Source of the DNA: Spirosoma foliorum
Lineage (GTDB): Bacteria > Bacteroidota > Bacteroidia > Cytophagales > Spirosomataceae
Reading direction: 5' to 3'
NCBI RefSeq assembly: GCF_014117325.1
Contig: NZ_CP059732.1
Coordinates: 8,445,501 to 8,509,500 of the forward strand
DNA: 64,000 nucleotides
Numbering within the stretch: position 1 is the first letter of the stretch; each line of letters begins with the position of its first letter. This document shows, piece after piece, positions 20,064 to 29,143 of the stretch. The notes under the pieces are model-generated. The model had not been told where the DNA came from, made no database searches, and saw only the letters and a list, made by a program, of their open reading frames with translations. Both the position numbers and the translations under genes were made by a program.

Positions 20064-20873
20064 TCAAACTGTAGGTTCGCCCATCATCTCAGGTTCTTGC
20101 TGACCATACATAAATGAAGCTCCCATTTTACCTGATTGTGAAATGATAAATCTGGGTGCCACTCGGCTCAGAATCCGCATTAATTTGGCAAGACCAGGAT
20201 AAATCTCCTCTTTATCAGTTTGCATTCCTTTGATGGCTGCATCGACTATCTTTTCAGGAGCCATCAACGCACTCTCACTAAAGCCGTCTTCGTTTCGAAA
20301 TTTGTCGTTCAGGGCGGTGGAAGAACCGGGAGCCACAAGCTCAATCACGCTGATGTTGGTATTTTTTAGTTGTACCCGTAACGCTTGTGTATAGGAGCGA
20401 AGCCCCGATTTGCTTGCACTATAAATGGGGGATATTGGAAACGCCATTAGCGCAATACCCGACGTAACATTGAGGATAGCAGCCGTTTTTTTTGTTTTGA
20501 GATGCGCCAGGAACTGTTGAACCATCCGGATAGGACCGATCAAATTAATGTCTATCTCACGGGTAATGTCAAACAAGTCGTGGGCCTGATGGAGACTAAT
20601 CTTCCGCATCTCTCCCGCATTGTTGATGAGGATATTCAGGTCAGGAAATTCCCGGATGACCTTGTCGTATAAACTGACAATATCGTCGGCCTTACTTACA
20701 TCACTCTGTATAGTATGCACAGCCGGTAGTTTACGCTTTACTTCCTGAAGTTTTTCCGCATTTCTACCGGTGATAATCACGGTGTTTCCCAGTGCACTAA
20801 GCCTGGAAGCGAACTCATAGCCGAAACCACCTGTTCCGCCCGTAATAAGAATGGTGTTATTTTCTAGTTTCAT
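20064..20873 (-). CDS. Short-chain dehydrogenase/reductase, DltE-like
   Basis: A 269-residue Rossmann enzyme from the ATG at 20873 (MKLENNTILITGGTGGFGYE), where the dinucleotide-binding TGGTGGFG motif begins ten residues in. The open frame extends eight codons further to 20897, but the inner start matches the family. It has the NNAG motif (LNILINNAGEMRKIS), a catalytic Ser in NVTSGIALMAF and the YSASK active site (PIYSASKSGLRSYTQALR). It should be an NAD(P)-dependent oxidoreductase of the classical SDR type. The length and N-terminus resemble DltE-type proteins, but the substrate is not determinable. It lies next to the DoxX-like/AraC pair. Confidence 0.88.
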   Translation of the reverse strand: MKLENNTILITGGTGGFGYEFASRLSALGNTVIITGRNAEKLQEVKRKLPAVHTIQSDVSKADDIVSLYDKVIREFPDLNILINNAGEMRKISLHQAHDLFDITREIDINLIGPIRMVQQFLAHLKTKKTAAILNVTSGIALMAFPISPIYSASKSGLRSYTQALRVQLKNTNISVIELVAPGSSTALNDKFRNEDGFSESALMAPEKIVDAAIKGMQTDKEEIYPGLAKLMRILSRVAPRFIISQSGKMGASFMYGQQEPEMMGEPTV

Positions 20874-21040
20874 CGTTTCTGTATTCTGACGCTGCAAATT
20901 TCAATAGCAGCCCGAAAACAGATGTAGTCGAAAGTCGAAATGTTGTAGTTGAAAGGGAAGGTCCTATAGCGAGAGGTTAGTTAGCTCTCTGCAAAATCCC
21001 AAACGACGTTTACCCTTAAAAACTAACTGTAGTTAGGCTA

Positions 21041-22039
21041 CTACTTTCTGGATGGGCGGACAATCTCGTTGAGCAGAATGGTCAGGTCATTGTTCATCAA
21101 CTGAAGCTCAGTGGCCAATTGCCCCAGCATTGTCGAACGGACGGTTAAATCTTCGGCTGTATAGAGATCACCATCCCCAAAATAATCAACCTCTTTACGA
21201 CTGGACTTCCGGGTTCGCTTGGCATCTGCGTTGAGCGAGACCAGAATATCCCATCGGCTCCGTAGCCCCTTAATCACGGAGGGGGTACCCGCCGATTTAG
21301 GCTTGTTGAGGTAATACCAGACCAATGGCGGAAAAACGGTCGACGTAGTTGGGGGCATCCAGATATCCCGTAGTGGATTGCGCAGGTGACGATAGTCGGC
21401 TTTGGGTGGTTTTTGTAACAACGATGTGATGCCTAAACTGGCTTCGGCCAGCCCACCACCAATGCCAGTCCACTCGCCGGCATCATCGTGATCGCCCAGT
21501 TTAAGAAACCCAACCATCAGGGCGGTTAATGCACCCGTGGTAATGGCGCTAATGGTCATGCGCTTTTCCCGGCTGTTCTCCTGACGGGTTAGTAACGTCG
21601 CCGTCAATGCAGCCCGTTTACTATCACAGTCGACCAGGGCAACTGCCGTAGCAATATCGAAGCTGGCCAGTTGAAGCTGGTCGGTTATTTTCTGCCGAAT
21701 TGCCAGGTACTCGTTTGAGGCTGGCTGATCGGGATTTTGCTGTTGTTCCAGCCGCGTGATACGTATCAGCAATGGCGTGAGCCCTACGGCCTGCGCCATT
21801 CGAAGGCCGCGCTCACCGTAGCGATGCCTGAGCAGCGAATCGTCCGGTGAACCCATTTGTAGGTCAATGGGGTGAAAGACGTAGCCCGACGTACCGCTGG
21901 AATCGATGACACAATTATCACTAGCCACTTTTGCCAAGGTAGACGCTGTTTGTCGGGAAGTTAGACAGCCGGTAAGCGTGGTCGCAAAAAGTAAACTTAT
22001 CAGGAAACAGACTATAGGATAAAGTCGATGATTTTTCAT
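21041..22039 (-). CDS. Lipoprotein of unknown function
   Basis: A 332-residue protein with a lipoprotein signal (ISLLFATTLTGC, lipidated Cys at about residue 25). The mature part starts LTSRQTASTLAKVASDNC and predicts mostly alpha-helical structure. A hydrophobic glycine-rich stretch (TISAITTGALTALMVGFLKL, around residues 177-196) may insert into or touch a membrane. I recognise no family. It starts 48 bp after the MFS transporter stop codon on the same strand, so the two are probably co-transcribed and the lipoprotein may work in the envelope alongside that exporter. Confidence 0.7.
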   Translation of the reverse strand: MKNHRLYPIVCFLISLLFATTLTGCLTSRQTASTLAKVASDNCVIDSSGTSGYVFHPIDLQMGSPDDSLLRHRYGERGLRMAQAVGLTPLLIRITRLEQQQNPDQPASNEYLAIRQKITDQLQLASFDIATAVALVDCDSKRAALTATLLTRQENSREKRMTISAITTGALTALMVGFLKLGDHDDAGEWTGIGGGLAEASLGITSLLQKPPKADYRHLRNPLRDIWMPPTTSTVFPPLVWYYLNKPKSAGTPSVIKGLRSRWDILVSLNADAKRTRKSSRKEVDYFGDGDLYTAEDLTVRSTMLGQLATELQLMNNDLTILLNEIVRPSRK

Positions 22040-22087
22040 GTAGTCAATTCAGTTGTAGAAAGAATATTACCTGTTGCCTGGTAGAAG

Positions 22088-23329
22088 TTAGGTTTTCTGT
22101 GCACTCGTTTCTGGAACAAAAAACCATAAGACACCCAGGGCGACAACAGCCAGCGCGGCTAGGGTTAGGAAAGCGAAGTGGTAGCTCGTACGTTGCAGCA
22201 GGGCCCCGGCAAATGCATTGCTAAGCGAAGCCCCCAAGCCAACCGCCGTGGAAATGGCCCCCTGTGTGGTGTTGAACAGTCCGGAGCCGCGCGTCAGATC
22301 CGAAACAATCAGGATAGACAAAACTCCAAAAATCCCTGCACCAACGCCGTCCAGAATCTGAATGGCAACCAATAATATTGGATCACTGGTCAGCGTATAG
22401 AGTAGTCCCCGAATGGGTAATACAGCAAAGCCAATGAGCAGTAGACGCTTACGCCCCTTTGGCGCTAATTTGCCAGTCAGATAACTAACGGGAATCATGA
22501 CGAGCTGCGCCACAATGATACAGGCTGACATATAGGCCGACGACGCGCCCGCATTGATCCCCTGAGCCAGTCGCTGACCAAGCAGAGGCAGCATTGCAGC
22601 ATTGGCAAAATGAAAAAGTATACAGGCCAGGGCAAAAAACAGGATGGACCGATTGCCGAGCACAGCTCGCCAGCCGGAAGGTTTATCGTCATTAGCCTGC
22701 TCCTCTTCCTCTGTACAACCTCGGGCCAGTTGATGATCAATGTCTTTTTCCTGAATGCGCCAGACTGAAAGGCTACTCAGAATAGACATGGCGGCCAACA
22801 GCAGGAAAATTCCCTTTGTACTGACATAATAACCCAGCAATCCGGCCAGCAGGGCTGCAAATACGTTACCGGCATGATTGAACGTTTCGTTGCGGCCAAC
22901 TCGTCTGTCCAATGCTTTAGGCCCAACCAATCCCAGTGTAATGGCGGCTACTGCGGGGGCAAACCAGGCGGCTGCTACACCCATAATGGCTTGCCCTCCC
23001 ATGATTACCGGGTAGGTTGGCACAGTAATCGTGATGACAGCGGCCAGGGCAATCAGAAGTGAGGCAATGATCGAGTAGACGCGCTTCCGTCTGGTTCGGT
23101 CGACCAGGGCGCCCGCTGGTGTCTGAGCAATTACAGTGGCAATTCCCATTACCGACATGGCAATACCGATATCCTGAGCCTGCCAATGTAGCGTCGTTAA
23201 TAAATAAATAGCCAGATAGGGACCAAGCCCATCCCGAACATCGGCTAAAAAGAAATTGGCGGTGTCCAGTGCCCGCAGGCTGGTTTTGCTGGGTTGCCGG
23301 GTAGTTGGTTCAGGCGATACGTTAACCAT
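22088..23329 (-). CDS. Major facilitator superfamily transporter
   Basis: A 413-residue protein with about twelve membrane helices in two halves. The loop between helices 2 and 3 carries PAGALVDRTRRKRVYS, the MFS motif A pattern (G-x3-D-R-x-RR), and the second half contains YLTGKLAPKGRKRLLLIG at the corresponding place. A soluble loop around residues 195-218 (IQEKDIDHQLARGCTEEEEQ) separates the halves. The overall look is that of a drug or metabolite efflux member of the MFS_1 group, but the substrate is unknown. It is followed by the lipoprotein gene in the same direction. Confidence 0.88.
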   Translation of the reverse strand: MVNVSPEPTTRQPSKTSLRALDTANFFLADVRDGLGPYLAIYLLTTLHWQAQDIGIAMSVMGIATVIAQTPAGALVDRTRRKRVYSIIASLLIALAAVITITVPTYPVIMGGQAIMGVAAAWFAPAVAAITLGLVGPKALDRRVGRNETFNHAGNVFAALLAGLLGYYVSTKGIFLLLAAMSILSSLSVWRIQEKDIDHQLARGCTEEEEQANDDKPSGWRAVLGNRSILFFALACILFHFANAAMLPLLGQRLAQGINAGASSAYMSACIIVAQLVMIPVSYLTGKLAPKGRKRLLLIGFAVLPIRGLLYTLTSDPILLVAIQILDGVGAGIFGVLSILIVSDLTRGSGLFNTTQGAISTAVGLGASLSNAFAGALLQRTSYHFAFLTLAALAVVALGVLWFFVPETSAQKT

Positions 23330-23826
23330 TTTTTAATGGAGCACTTGCGTTGAGTAAAATGAATGGTGAGACTCCTCACTCAGGTTGCGTAAATTTCGTA
23401 CCAGCCTATACCAATGGGTTTAATTATGGGCTACCTCTTGATTTTCAAGAAATAGCTTCATCGGTCTTCTGGTAATTACTCAGTCGTGTTGTAGAGAAAA
23501 ATACCTAATAATGTTTCCTGTTATGCCCATGTTTCTGTGAGTATTCTGGCATGATGCGTGTGCCATCATAATCGTGAGCATACAATCAAAAGATTACGTG
23601 GCCTAAACAGAAGACGATTGACTACTTGCGGGGATCGGAGAGGCTTCTACGATGGTCTGTTTCTAAAACCTGCCCTTTGCCAAAGGGTGCATATAAGCGC
23701 TTATGGCTGCGTATCATAATTGTGACTTGATTATTTATGAAGGCAAACCTACAGCCACTGTCTAAAGACAGTATGAGGAACGAATTAATTTATCTTAAGC
23801 TCCAGATTAAGGAGCTGTATCCCTAG
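23330..23826. other. Intergenic stretch with two adjacent palindromes and a possible tiny ORF
   Basis: About 570 bp separate the MFS start from the hsdM stop. Within it are CCCTTTGCCAAAGGG (23673-23687) and, six bases on, the perfect palindrome ATAAGCGCTTAT (23693-23704). A 29-codon frame (ATG 23737, stop 23826) follows immediately on the plus strand, rich in charged and leucine residues (SMRNELIYLKLQIKELYP) and abutting the hairpin at 23827. Whether it is translated is unknown. Nothing else recognisable was seen. Confidence 0.4.
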
Positions 23827-23859
23827 CTCTGACAAAGTTTAGCTAAAACTTTGTCAGAG
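23827..23859. terminator. Perfect 14-bp hairpin between hsdM and the preceding intergenic region
   Basis: CTCTGACAAAGTTT (23827-23840) is followed by the five-base loop AGCTA and its exact complement (23846-23859). It lies 40 bp downstream of the hsdM stop on the minus strand, where it would end the restriction operon transcript. It also directly follows a 29-codon frame on the plus strand. No long T-run follows on either side. Confidence 0.6.
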
Positions 23860-23899
23860 AGTAGATTCAAAACTTGTTTACAGATTGATTTACGGATTA

Positions 23900-25525
23900 T
23901 CAAATTAAATTGAGTCCTAACTCTTTCAAAAATTCATTGTGTTTGTCGGTATTGATTTTTATAGTTTCATTAATCGAAGCCAGTTTCTGACTAACATCGT
24001 TTAGGTCAATTTTTACTTCATCGATTGACGTGCTGACGTATCGGGAAATATTCAGATTGTAATTATTCTGTTCAATTTCTTCTATGGAGACTCTTCGGGC
24101 ATAGCGTTCAATATGTTCCGGTCTGAACTGATACGTCTCTACGATTTTTTTAATGTGTCCCTCGTCTAAAGCGTTTTGTCGTTTGCCTTTTACGTAATGC
24201 TCACTGGCACTGATAAATAATACATCATCCTGTCTTTTACATTTTTTCAAAACCAAAATACAAACGGGAATACCTGTTGAATAAAACAGGTTGGAAGGCA
24301 AGCCAATAACGGTATCGATGTGGTTGTCTTTCAGTAGTTTGGTGCGGATTCGTTCTTCGGCACCACCCCGAAACAACACGCCGTGGGGCAAGATGATGGC
24401 CATGGTGCCTTCTTCTTTTAAGAAATGAAACCCATGAAGCAAAAACGCAAAGTCGGCGGCTGATTTTGGGGCTAAGCCGTAACTTTTGAACCGAAAGTCT
24501 TCGGCCAGCGTATCGTTTGGCTCCCAACGCAAACTAAACGGTGGATTGGCAACGATAGCATCAAATTCTGTTTTTTTCGATGGATTCGGTTCATCTAACA
24601 AATCCCATTGATTGAGTAACGTATCGCCGTGAAAAATCTCGAACTCAGTATCTTTCATACCGTGTAAGAGCATATTCATTCGGGCAAGGTTGTAGGTCGT
24701 GATGTTCTTTTCCTGACCGTATAGTTTGCCAATAAACCCTCCATTGTCTTTTACCCGATGTCTGACATTGAGCAACAAAGAGCCCGAACCACAGGCAAAG
24801 TCGAGAATTTTGTCGAACTTCTTTTTAGGACCTGCCGAGGGATCCTGGCTGTCCAGGGCTACAATTTCTGAAAGGATGGTAGAGATTTGTTGCGGTGTAT
24901 AAAATTCCCCCGCCTTTTTGCCGGAACCTGCTGCAAACTGGCCAATTAAATACTCGTAAGCATCGCCCAGGGTATCTGAATCAGTCGAAAAATCGGCAAT
25001 GCCTTCCGCAATTTTCTGAATGATCGTGCACAGCTTTTTGTTTCGATCTGGGGCCGTTTTTCCGAGTTTGTCTGAGTTTAAATTGATTTCAGAAAATAAT
25101 CCCTGAAAGGCGCTGTCAAACGATTCATCCTGAATGTATTTAAAGCCTTTATCCAGAGTGGCTAACAATTCGTCATCCTGCGTTCTTGCCATTTCTGTGA
25201 TGTTACTCCACAAATACTGTGGCTTAATCACGTAGTGGACCTTTCTCCGCATTTGCTTTTCAAATTCGTCAATATCATCAGGATTGTTCTCGTACCACAG
25301 TTGCAATGGTGTGGTTACGCCAAATTCTGAAATGAGAAATGTGGGGGTTTCGGGATAATCTGAGCCTAATTCCTTTTTTGCCGCTTCTTCATAATTGTAA
25401 GACAAATACCGAAGAAAGAGAAACGAAAGCATATAATCACGGAAATCATCCGCATTCATGGCTCCTCGTAAATCATCTGCTATTTTCCAGAGGGTTTTAC
25501 CTAATTGTTGCTGCTGTTGTGTCAT
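23900..25525 (-). CDS. hsdM: Type I restriction-modification system, DNA methyltransferase subunit
   Basis: A 541-residue N6-adenine methyltransferase subunit. An N-terminal helical HsdM_N domain (QLGKTLWKIADDLRGAMNAD) is followed by the SAM-binding motif I DFACGSGSLLL from Asp242 and the catalytic NPPF motif at residues 327-330. A helical C-terminal tail contacts HsdS. Two HsdM with one HsdS form the methylase that protects host sites; with HsdR they form the restriction complex. The start overlaps the upstream anticodon-nuclease gene by four bases, so translation is coupled. It is the last gene of the operon, with a hairpin 40 bp downstream. Length and motifs are normal. Confidence 0.96.
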   Translation of the reverse strand: MTQQQQQLGKTLWKIADDLRGAMNADDFRDYMLSFLFLRYLSYNYEEAAKKELGSDYPETPTFLISEFGVTTPLQLWYENNPDDIDEFEKQMRRKVHYVIKPQYLWSNITEMARTQDDELLATLDKGFKYIQDESFDSAFQGLFSEINLNSDKLGKTAPDRNKKLCTIIQKIAEGIADFSTDSDTLGDAYEYLIGQFAAGSGKKAGEFYTPQQISTILSEIVALDSQDPSAGPKKKFDKILDFACGSGSLLLNVRHRVKDNGGFIGKLYGQEKNITTYNLARMNMLLHGMKDTEFEIFHGDTLLNQWDLLDEPNPSKKTEFDAIVANPPFSLRWEPNDTLAEDFRFKSYGLAPKSAADFAFLLHGFHFLKEEGTMAIILPHGVLFRGGAEERIRTKLLKDNHIDTVIGLPSNLFYSTGIPVCILVLKKCKRQDDVLFISASEHYVKGKRQNALDEGHIKKIVETYQFRPEHIERYARRVSIEEIEQNNYNLNISRYVSTSIDEVKIDLNDVSQKLASINETIKINTDKHNEFLKELGLNLI

Positions 25526-26664
25526 TCTGTTACTTGAATTTCTTCGTTAAATATTTCGGGAAAGCGAAACGAATACTTTGTTAGAAAGCCTTCCAGAATT
25601 CGTTTGAAAAGGTCTTTGTTGTCATCACCCATCTCTACGGGATCGAATATGGAATATTTGCCGTGACTGAATAATTGTAAGGCCCGCTCAAAAAGTACTT
25701 CATCTTCCTGCCGTAGGCTTCCTATACAATCATCAATCCGGTCATAACCAAAAAACGTGGCGGTTTTTTCCAGAATACTCCGCAACGAATTGAAATGATA
25801 CGTGTAGATTTTATTCGATTCGGCAACTTTCTTCAGTTCGCTCAGGATAGCTATATGATGAAAAAAAGGCGTGTCGTTGGTGTCCTGCAAGGCATAACCG
25901 TTGGCTCCTTTGTTGTGCAGAAAATAGCGTTTGTTCTTCACCTTTCGACCAAACTCGTTGTAGAGTACGTTGAAAAACAGGCTGTGGTGAGTTGAAATCA
26001 CTGTTTTTATCTCGTTACCATCGGTTGTGAGTAAATTGCACAGATCGCAGGCTACGGCAATGGCGTTGTTTTCGTCAAGCGATGATATGGGATCGTCTAT
26101 GTAGATATACTTTACCCAACTGTAGGCAGGGTCTTTGTCGATGGCTAATTGACAGATAGCCAGAAAAAAGCACCAGATAAATAAGGTTTCTTCCCCTCTG
26201 GAGATTTTAATGTTTTCTACGGTTTGCTCGTTGCCGTCAACAAGGATACTTCTTGAAAACGTTACTGTCGACGTATCGTAGTCAATATCAAATTTTAAAT
26301 CGACATAATTAGTTAGGAACGATTCAATTTTGACATCTAACTCTAATTCACGTAGCCCATTAAAAAAGGCAGAGTCTGCATTGAGTTTGAGTGTCCGGTT
26401 GGTGTCATTTTCCAGGTCGTTATTCCAGGAAAACAAATCTTCCGTAAACGCATTGAAGTACAAGGTATCCCGACTTGTTACGTTACCATCGGCATCGAAG
26501 GCTTTTCCGGCTTGTTTAAACTCCATCGAAAGCCGGGTTTTACCCGTGCCATTATGCGCAAAGAATAAGATAAGGTCTTTTTCTCTGCGATTATTGCCCG
26601 TTAAATCTTTGCGAAAGTCCTGAGCTATCTCGGCTAAGGTGGCGAAATTAGTGACCGTACTCAT
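25522..26664 (-). CDS. PrrC-like anticodon nuclease (ABC-type ATPase with RNase domain)
   Basis: A 380-residue protein. The N-terminal ATPase has Walker A AHNGTGKT (residues 36-43), an ABC-signature-like SRGEE (155-159), Walker B KYIYIDDPISSLDENN (185-200) and an H-loop THH (225-227). The C-terminal part carries R295-x3-E299 and H334, matching the spacing of the PrrC catalytic triad (R320, E324, H356 in E. coli PrrC). PrrC cleaves the tRNA-Lys anticodon loop when a phage disables the type I restriction enzyme it is bound to. The length also fits PrrC (396 residues). It is embedded between hsdS and hsdM, three bases after hsdS and overlapping hsdM by four. The tRNA target is not predictable from sequence alone. 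Confidence 0.8.
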   Translation of the reverse strand: MSTVTNFATLAEIAQDFRKDLTGNNRREKDLILFFAHNGTGKTRLSMEFKQAGKAFDADGNVTSRDTLYFNAFTEDLFSWNNDLENDTNRTLKLNADSAFFNGLRELELDVKIESFLTNYVDLKFDIDYDTSTVTFSRSILVDGNEQTVENIKISRGEETLFIWCFFLAICQLAIDKDPAYSWVKYIYIDDPISSLDENNAIAVACDLCNLLTTDGNEIKTVISTHHSLFFNVLYNEFGRKVKNKRYFLHNKGANGYALQDTNDTPFFHHIAILSELKKVAESNKIYTYHFNSLRSILEKTATFFGYDRIDDCIGSLRQEDEVLFERALQLFSHGKYSIFDPVEMGDDNKDLFKRILEGFLTKYSFRFPEIFNEEIQVTE

Positions 26665-26667
26665 TCG

Positions 26668-27924
26668 TTACTCATCCATTTTAGGAAACAACGCCTGCAT
26701 TAACCCTTTTTTATGTAGTTTCAACTGATCTATTTTATCTGCTTGTGCTGCAATGAGTTCGTCTAATGAAGAAAGGCAGGAAGCGATTTTTTTTTGCTCG
26801 GAAAGCGTAGGGAAGAGAAATTTTATTTGCAATAATTTCTCTTGATTTAAATTATCTTGAGCTACTCCTTGAGAAAGATTTTGTATTTGACTTTTATATT
26901 CATCAAATAAGTACTTAATAAAAAGCCCGTCCGCTACGTCATTATTGGGAACTAATCCAATTATACTGTCAGGAAAACACGCTTTAATTTTTAAAATTGC
27001 AGTTTCTGCTATGTTTGCAGCAATAGTTATACATAGTGTTCCTTCATTCCATAATTTACTTTGCTTCAGGCCTTCCTCTGAATAAGTTTGATTATATTCA
27101 GTTAAGTACAAAGCTGCCTTTTTTATATCACCTGTTTGCACAAATGGGTATTTACCACCATATAAAAATGTTGCGTCTCTCGGCCTGTGCTTTGATTTTC
27201 CTCTTCCAATTTCCGAAAGTTCTCCTAACTTCTTCTCCTTCCAATCCCCATCATTCACAAACTCTGGAAAACGATACTGAGGAACAGTTTCTCCTTCTTG
27301 CGGAAAAAGGTTTTGCATCAAGCTTTTTTTGTGCTCTTTGAGTAACTCTAATTTCTGGCTGTGTGCTGTAATTATTACATCTAAAGAAGAAAGGCAGGAA
27401 GCGATTTTTTGTTGTTCTGCTTTTGAGGGTATCTGAATTTTTAGATTTTTTAATTGGCTTGAATATAGATGCACAACTGATATTCCTTGTGCCATTTTTG
27501 ATATTTCTTTCTTTTTTGCATTGCTCAAATAATAAGAAAGGAAAATTCCATCAGTATTTGAACGAATTATATTTAAATCGCCACCTAATGCGATCCCGGC
27601 TTTCATTACACATGAAGCTGTAGCAATGTCCTCTTTTGTTTCACCTGAGGAAGGGATAATTACATCATTTATTTGACTTAAAATCAAATCTTCTGCGGGA
27701 GCATTTGTGTATGAAATTACTTCATTGATTGTTTCTTTATAATGAGTGTATAGCTGCCCATATCTAATACATGGTAATATTCCCTTTTCAACTATATCAG
27801 ACTTTGAAATTCCTTTCCCTTTTAAAAACGTTGCAACTTCGTCTAATGTCTTTTCCTCCCATTCCCCCTCATCCTTAAACTCAGGAAAGCGCAATTCGGG
27901 TATTACTTTATTTTCTTCACTCAT
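26668..27924 (-). CDS. hsdS: Type I restriction-modification system, specificity subunit
   Basis: A 418-residue protein with two target-recognition domains. TRD1 starts after EGEWEEKTLDEVATFLKGKG and TRD2 after DGDWKEKKLGELSEIGRGKS. Each is followed by the conserved coiled-coil spacer, QQKIASCLSSLDVIITAHSQ for the first and QKKIASCLSSLDELIAAQAD for the second. Each TRD should read one half of a bipartite target, with the coiled coils setting the spacing. The two spacers are nearly identical at DNA level over 31 nt, 618 bp apart and in frame, allowing recombination between domains. Base composition is more A/T-rich than in hsdM and hsdR, as usual for exchanged specificity genes. The recognition sequence cannot be read from the protein. 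Confidence 0.95.
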   Translation of the reverse strand: MSEENKVIPELRFPEFKDEGEWEEKTLDEVATFLKGKGISKSDIVEKGILPCIRYGQLYTHYKETINEVISYTNAPAEDLILSQINDVIIPSSGETKEDIATASCVMKAGIALGGDLNIIRSNTDGIFLSYYLSNAKKKEISKMAQGISVVHLYSSQLKNLKIQIPSKAEQQKIASCLSSLDVIITAHSQKLELLKEHKKSLMQNLFPQEGETVPQYRFPEFVNDGDWKEKKLGELSEIGRGKSKHRPRDATFLYGGKYPFVQTGDIKKAALYLTEYNQTYSEEGLKQSKLWNEGTLCITIAANIAETAILKIKACFPDSIIGLVPNNDVADGLFIKYLFDEYKSQIQNLSQGVAQDNLNQEKLLQIKFLFPTLSEQKKIASCLSSLDELIAAQADKIDQLKLHKKGLMQALFPKMDE

Positions 27925-28050
27925 TTGTTCTGAATTTGGATTTTTAGGATTGGATGATTTTAGGATTTTTCCTCGGATGAAATCCTGTCATCCTTTAATC
28001 TTGATTAGGATTTTTAGGATTTGAGGATTTGAGGATTGTAGGATTTTTTA
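27925..28050. repeat. A/T-rich GGATTT-unit repeat between hsdS and the DUF1016 gene
   Basis: The gap holds about eight imperfect copies of a short unit of the form TTAGGATTT or GAGGATTT, plus partial inverted copies (AATCCTGTCATCC). It is the only sizeable gap in the otherwise tightly packed restriction operon. It may be a dispersed repeat that marks a later insertion boundary. Confidence 0.6.
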
Positions 28051-29133
28051 CTATTCGGCTCTACTAATCCTATCATCATTCAATCCGTTTAATCCTAATT
28101 CTGATTTCATTTCGTTCAACACCAGGGTCTGCAGCTCCTCTTTCGGCAGCAAAAGCTGGTATTCGGCTACGCCAATGGGTTTGTTGATGTCTTGTAAGGC
28201 TATTTCTACGTCCAGATGGTCTTTGTCGGCGCAGAGAATAATCCCAATCGACTGGTTCTCGGTTTCGCTCTTTTCCAATTTATCGAGCAGGGAAAGATAC
28301 AGGTTCATTTTGCCCACATACTCGGCTTTGAAACTGCCTATTTTGAGTTCAATGGCTACCAACGACCGCAGGCCCCGGTGAAAGAAAAGCATATCTACAA
28401 AATATTCTTTGCCGTTGTATTCCAGTCGGTATTGGTTGCCAATGAACGAAAACCCTTTGCCCAACTCCAATATAAACGCCCTGATTTTGGCGATCAACCT
28501 GTTTTCCAGTTCCAGCTCTTTTACGGGTTCGGTAATGCCCAGAAACCCCAGATTGTACGAACTTTTAAAAACTTCATTGGCATAGTCGGCACTGGCTTCC
28601 GGCAACGTACTACTGAAATTGTGGAATTTTAGTTGCTGTTCAGCACGGCTATAACTGTCCATCTTAATGGCGTTGAGCAGCAAATCCCTAGACCATCCTT
28701 TTGTCAGTACCTCGTTGGCATAAAATCTGGCCTCATCTGGTGATTGTATCTTATCCAGCAACAGGAGGTTATGTCCCCACGGCAAAACTGCCACGGCCTG
28801 TAGCAGTTTTGTGTCTTCCTGGTAGTAACGCTCGTAAAAGCGTTTCATATTCCACAGATTCCGAGGTGACAGGCCCATGTCCGGGAATTCGTTTTTGAGG
28901 TCAACGGATAACTGCTTCACCACGCTACTGCCATATCCTTCCGCCAATTGCTTGTCAAACAACAATTTGCCCAACTTCCAATACACCGAATTGGCCGTAC
29001 TGTTTACCTGCCTGGCCAGCAACGTCCGGGCAACGCGGATTTCGGCGACAGCTTGTTGCAGTATTTCGCTATACGCTGCTTCGTTTATAGCTGCTGGCGT
29101 ACTGTTATCATCGTTCATTGTGTGATTTTTCAT
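28051..29133 (-). CDS. DUF1016 / YhcG-like PD-(D/E)XK nuclease-domain protein
   Basis: A 360-residue protein from the ATG at 29133 (MKNHTMNDDNSTPAAINEAA); an upstream in-frame start at 29175 would overlap hsdR. The N-terminal DUF1016_N helical domain has VYWKLGKLLFDKQLAEGYGS and SPRNLWNMKRFYERYYQED. The C-terminal nuclease fold has DMLFFHRGLRSLVAIELKIG with the D...E-x-K active-site pattern. YhcG-like proteins often travel inside type I restriction loci as accessory genes, and their role is not settled. It starts 10 bp after hsdR stops, so it belongs to the same transcript. It could modulate restriction, or be an added defence gene. Confidence 0.85.
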   Translation of the reverse strand: MKNHTMNDDNSTPAAINEAAYSEILQQAVAEIRVARTLLARQVNSTANSVYWKLGKLLFDKQLAEGYGSSVVKQLSVDLKNEFPDMGLSPRNLWNMKRFYERYYQEDTKLLQAVAVLPWGHNLLLLDKIQSPDEARFYANEVLTKGWSRDLLLNAIKMDSYSRAEQQLKFHNFSSTLPEASADYANEVFKSSYNLGFLGITEPVKELELENRLIAKIRAFILELGKGFSFIGNQYRLEYNGKEYFVDMLFFHRGLRSLVAIELKIGSFKAEYVGKMNLYLSLLDKLEKSETENQSIGIILCADKDHLDVEIALQDINKPIGVAEYQLLLPKEELQTLVLNEMKSELGLNGLNDDRISRAE

Positions 29134-29143
29134 TCGTCTGGAT

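Noticed and set aside
27925..28050. A CRISPR array
   Set aside because: Units are only 7-10 bp and irregular, without constant spacers or cas genes.
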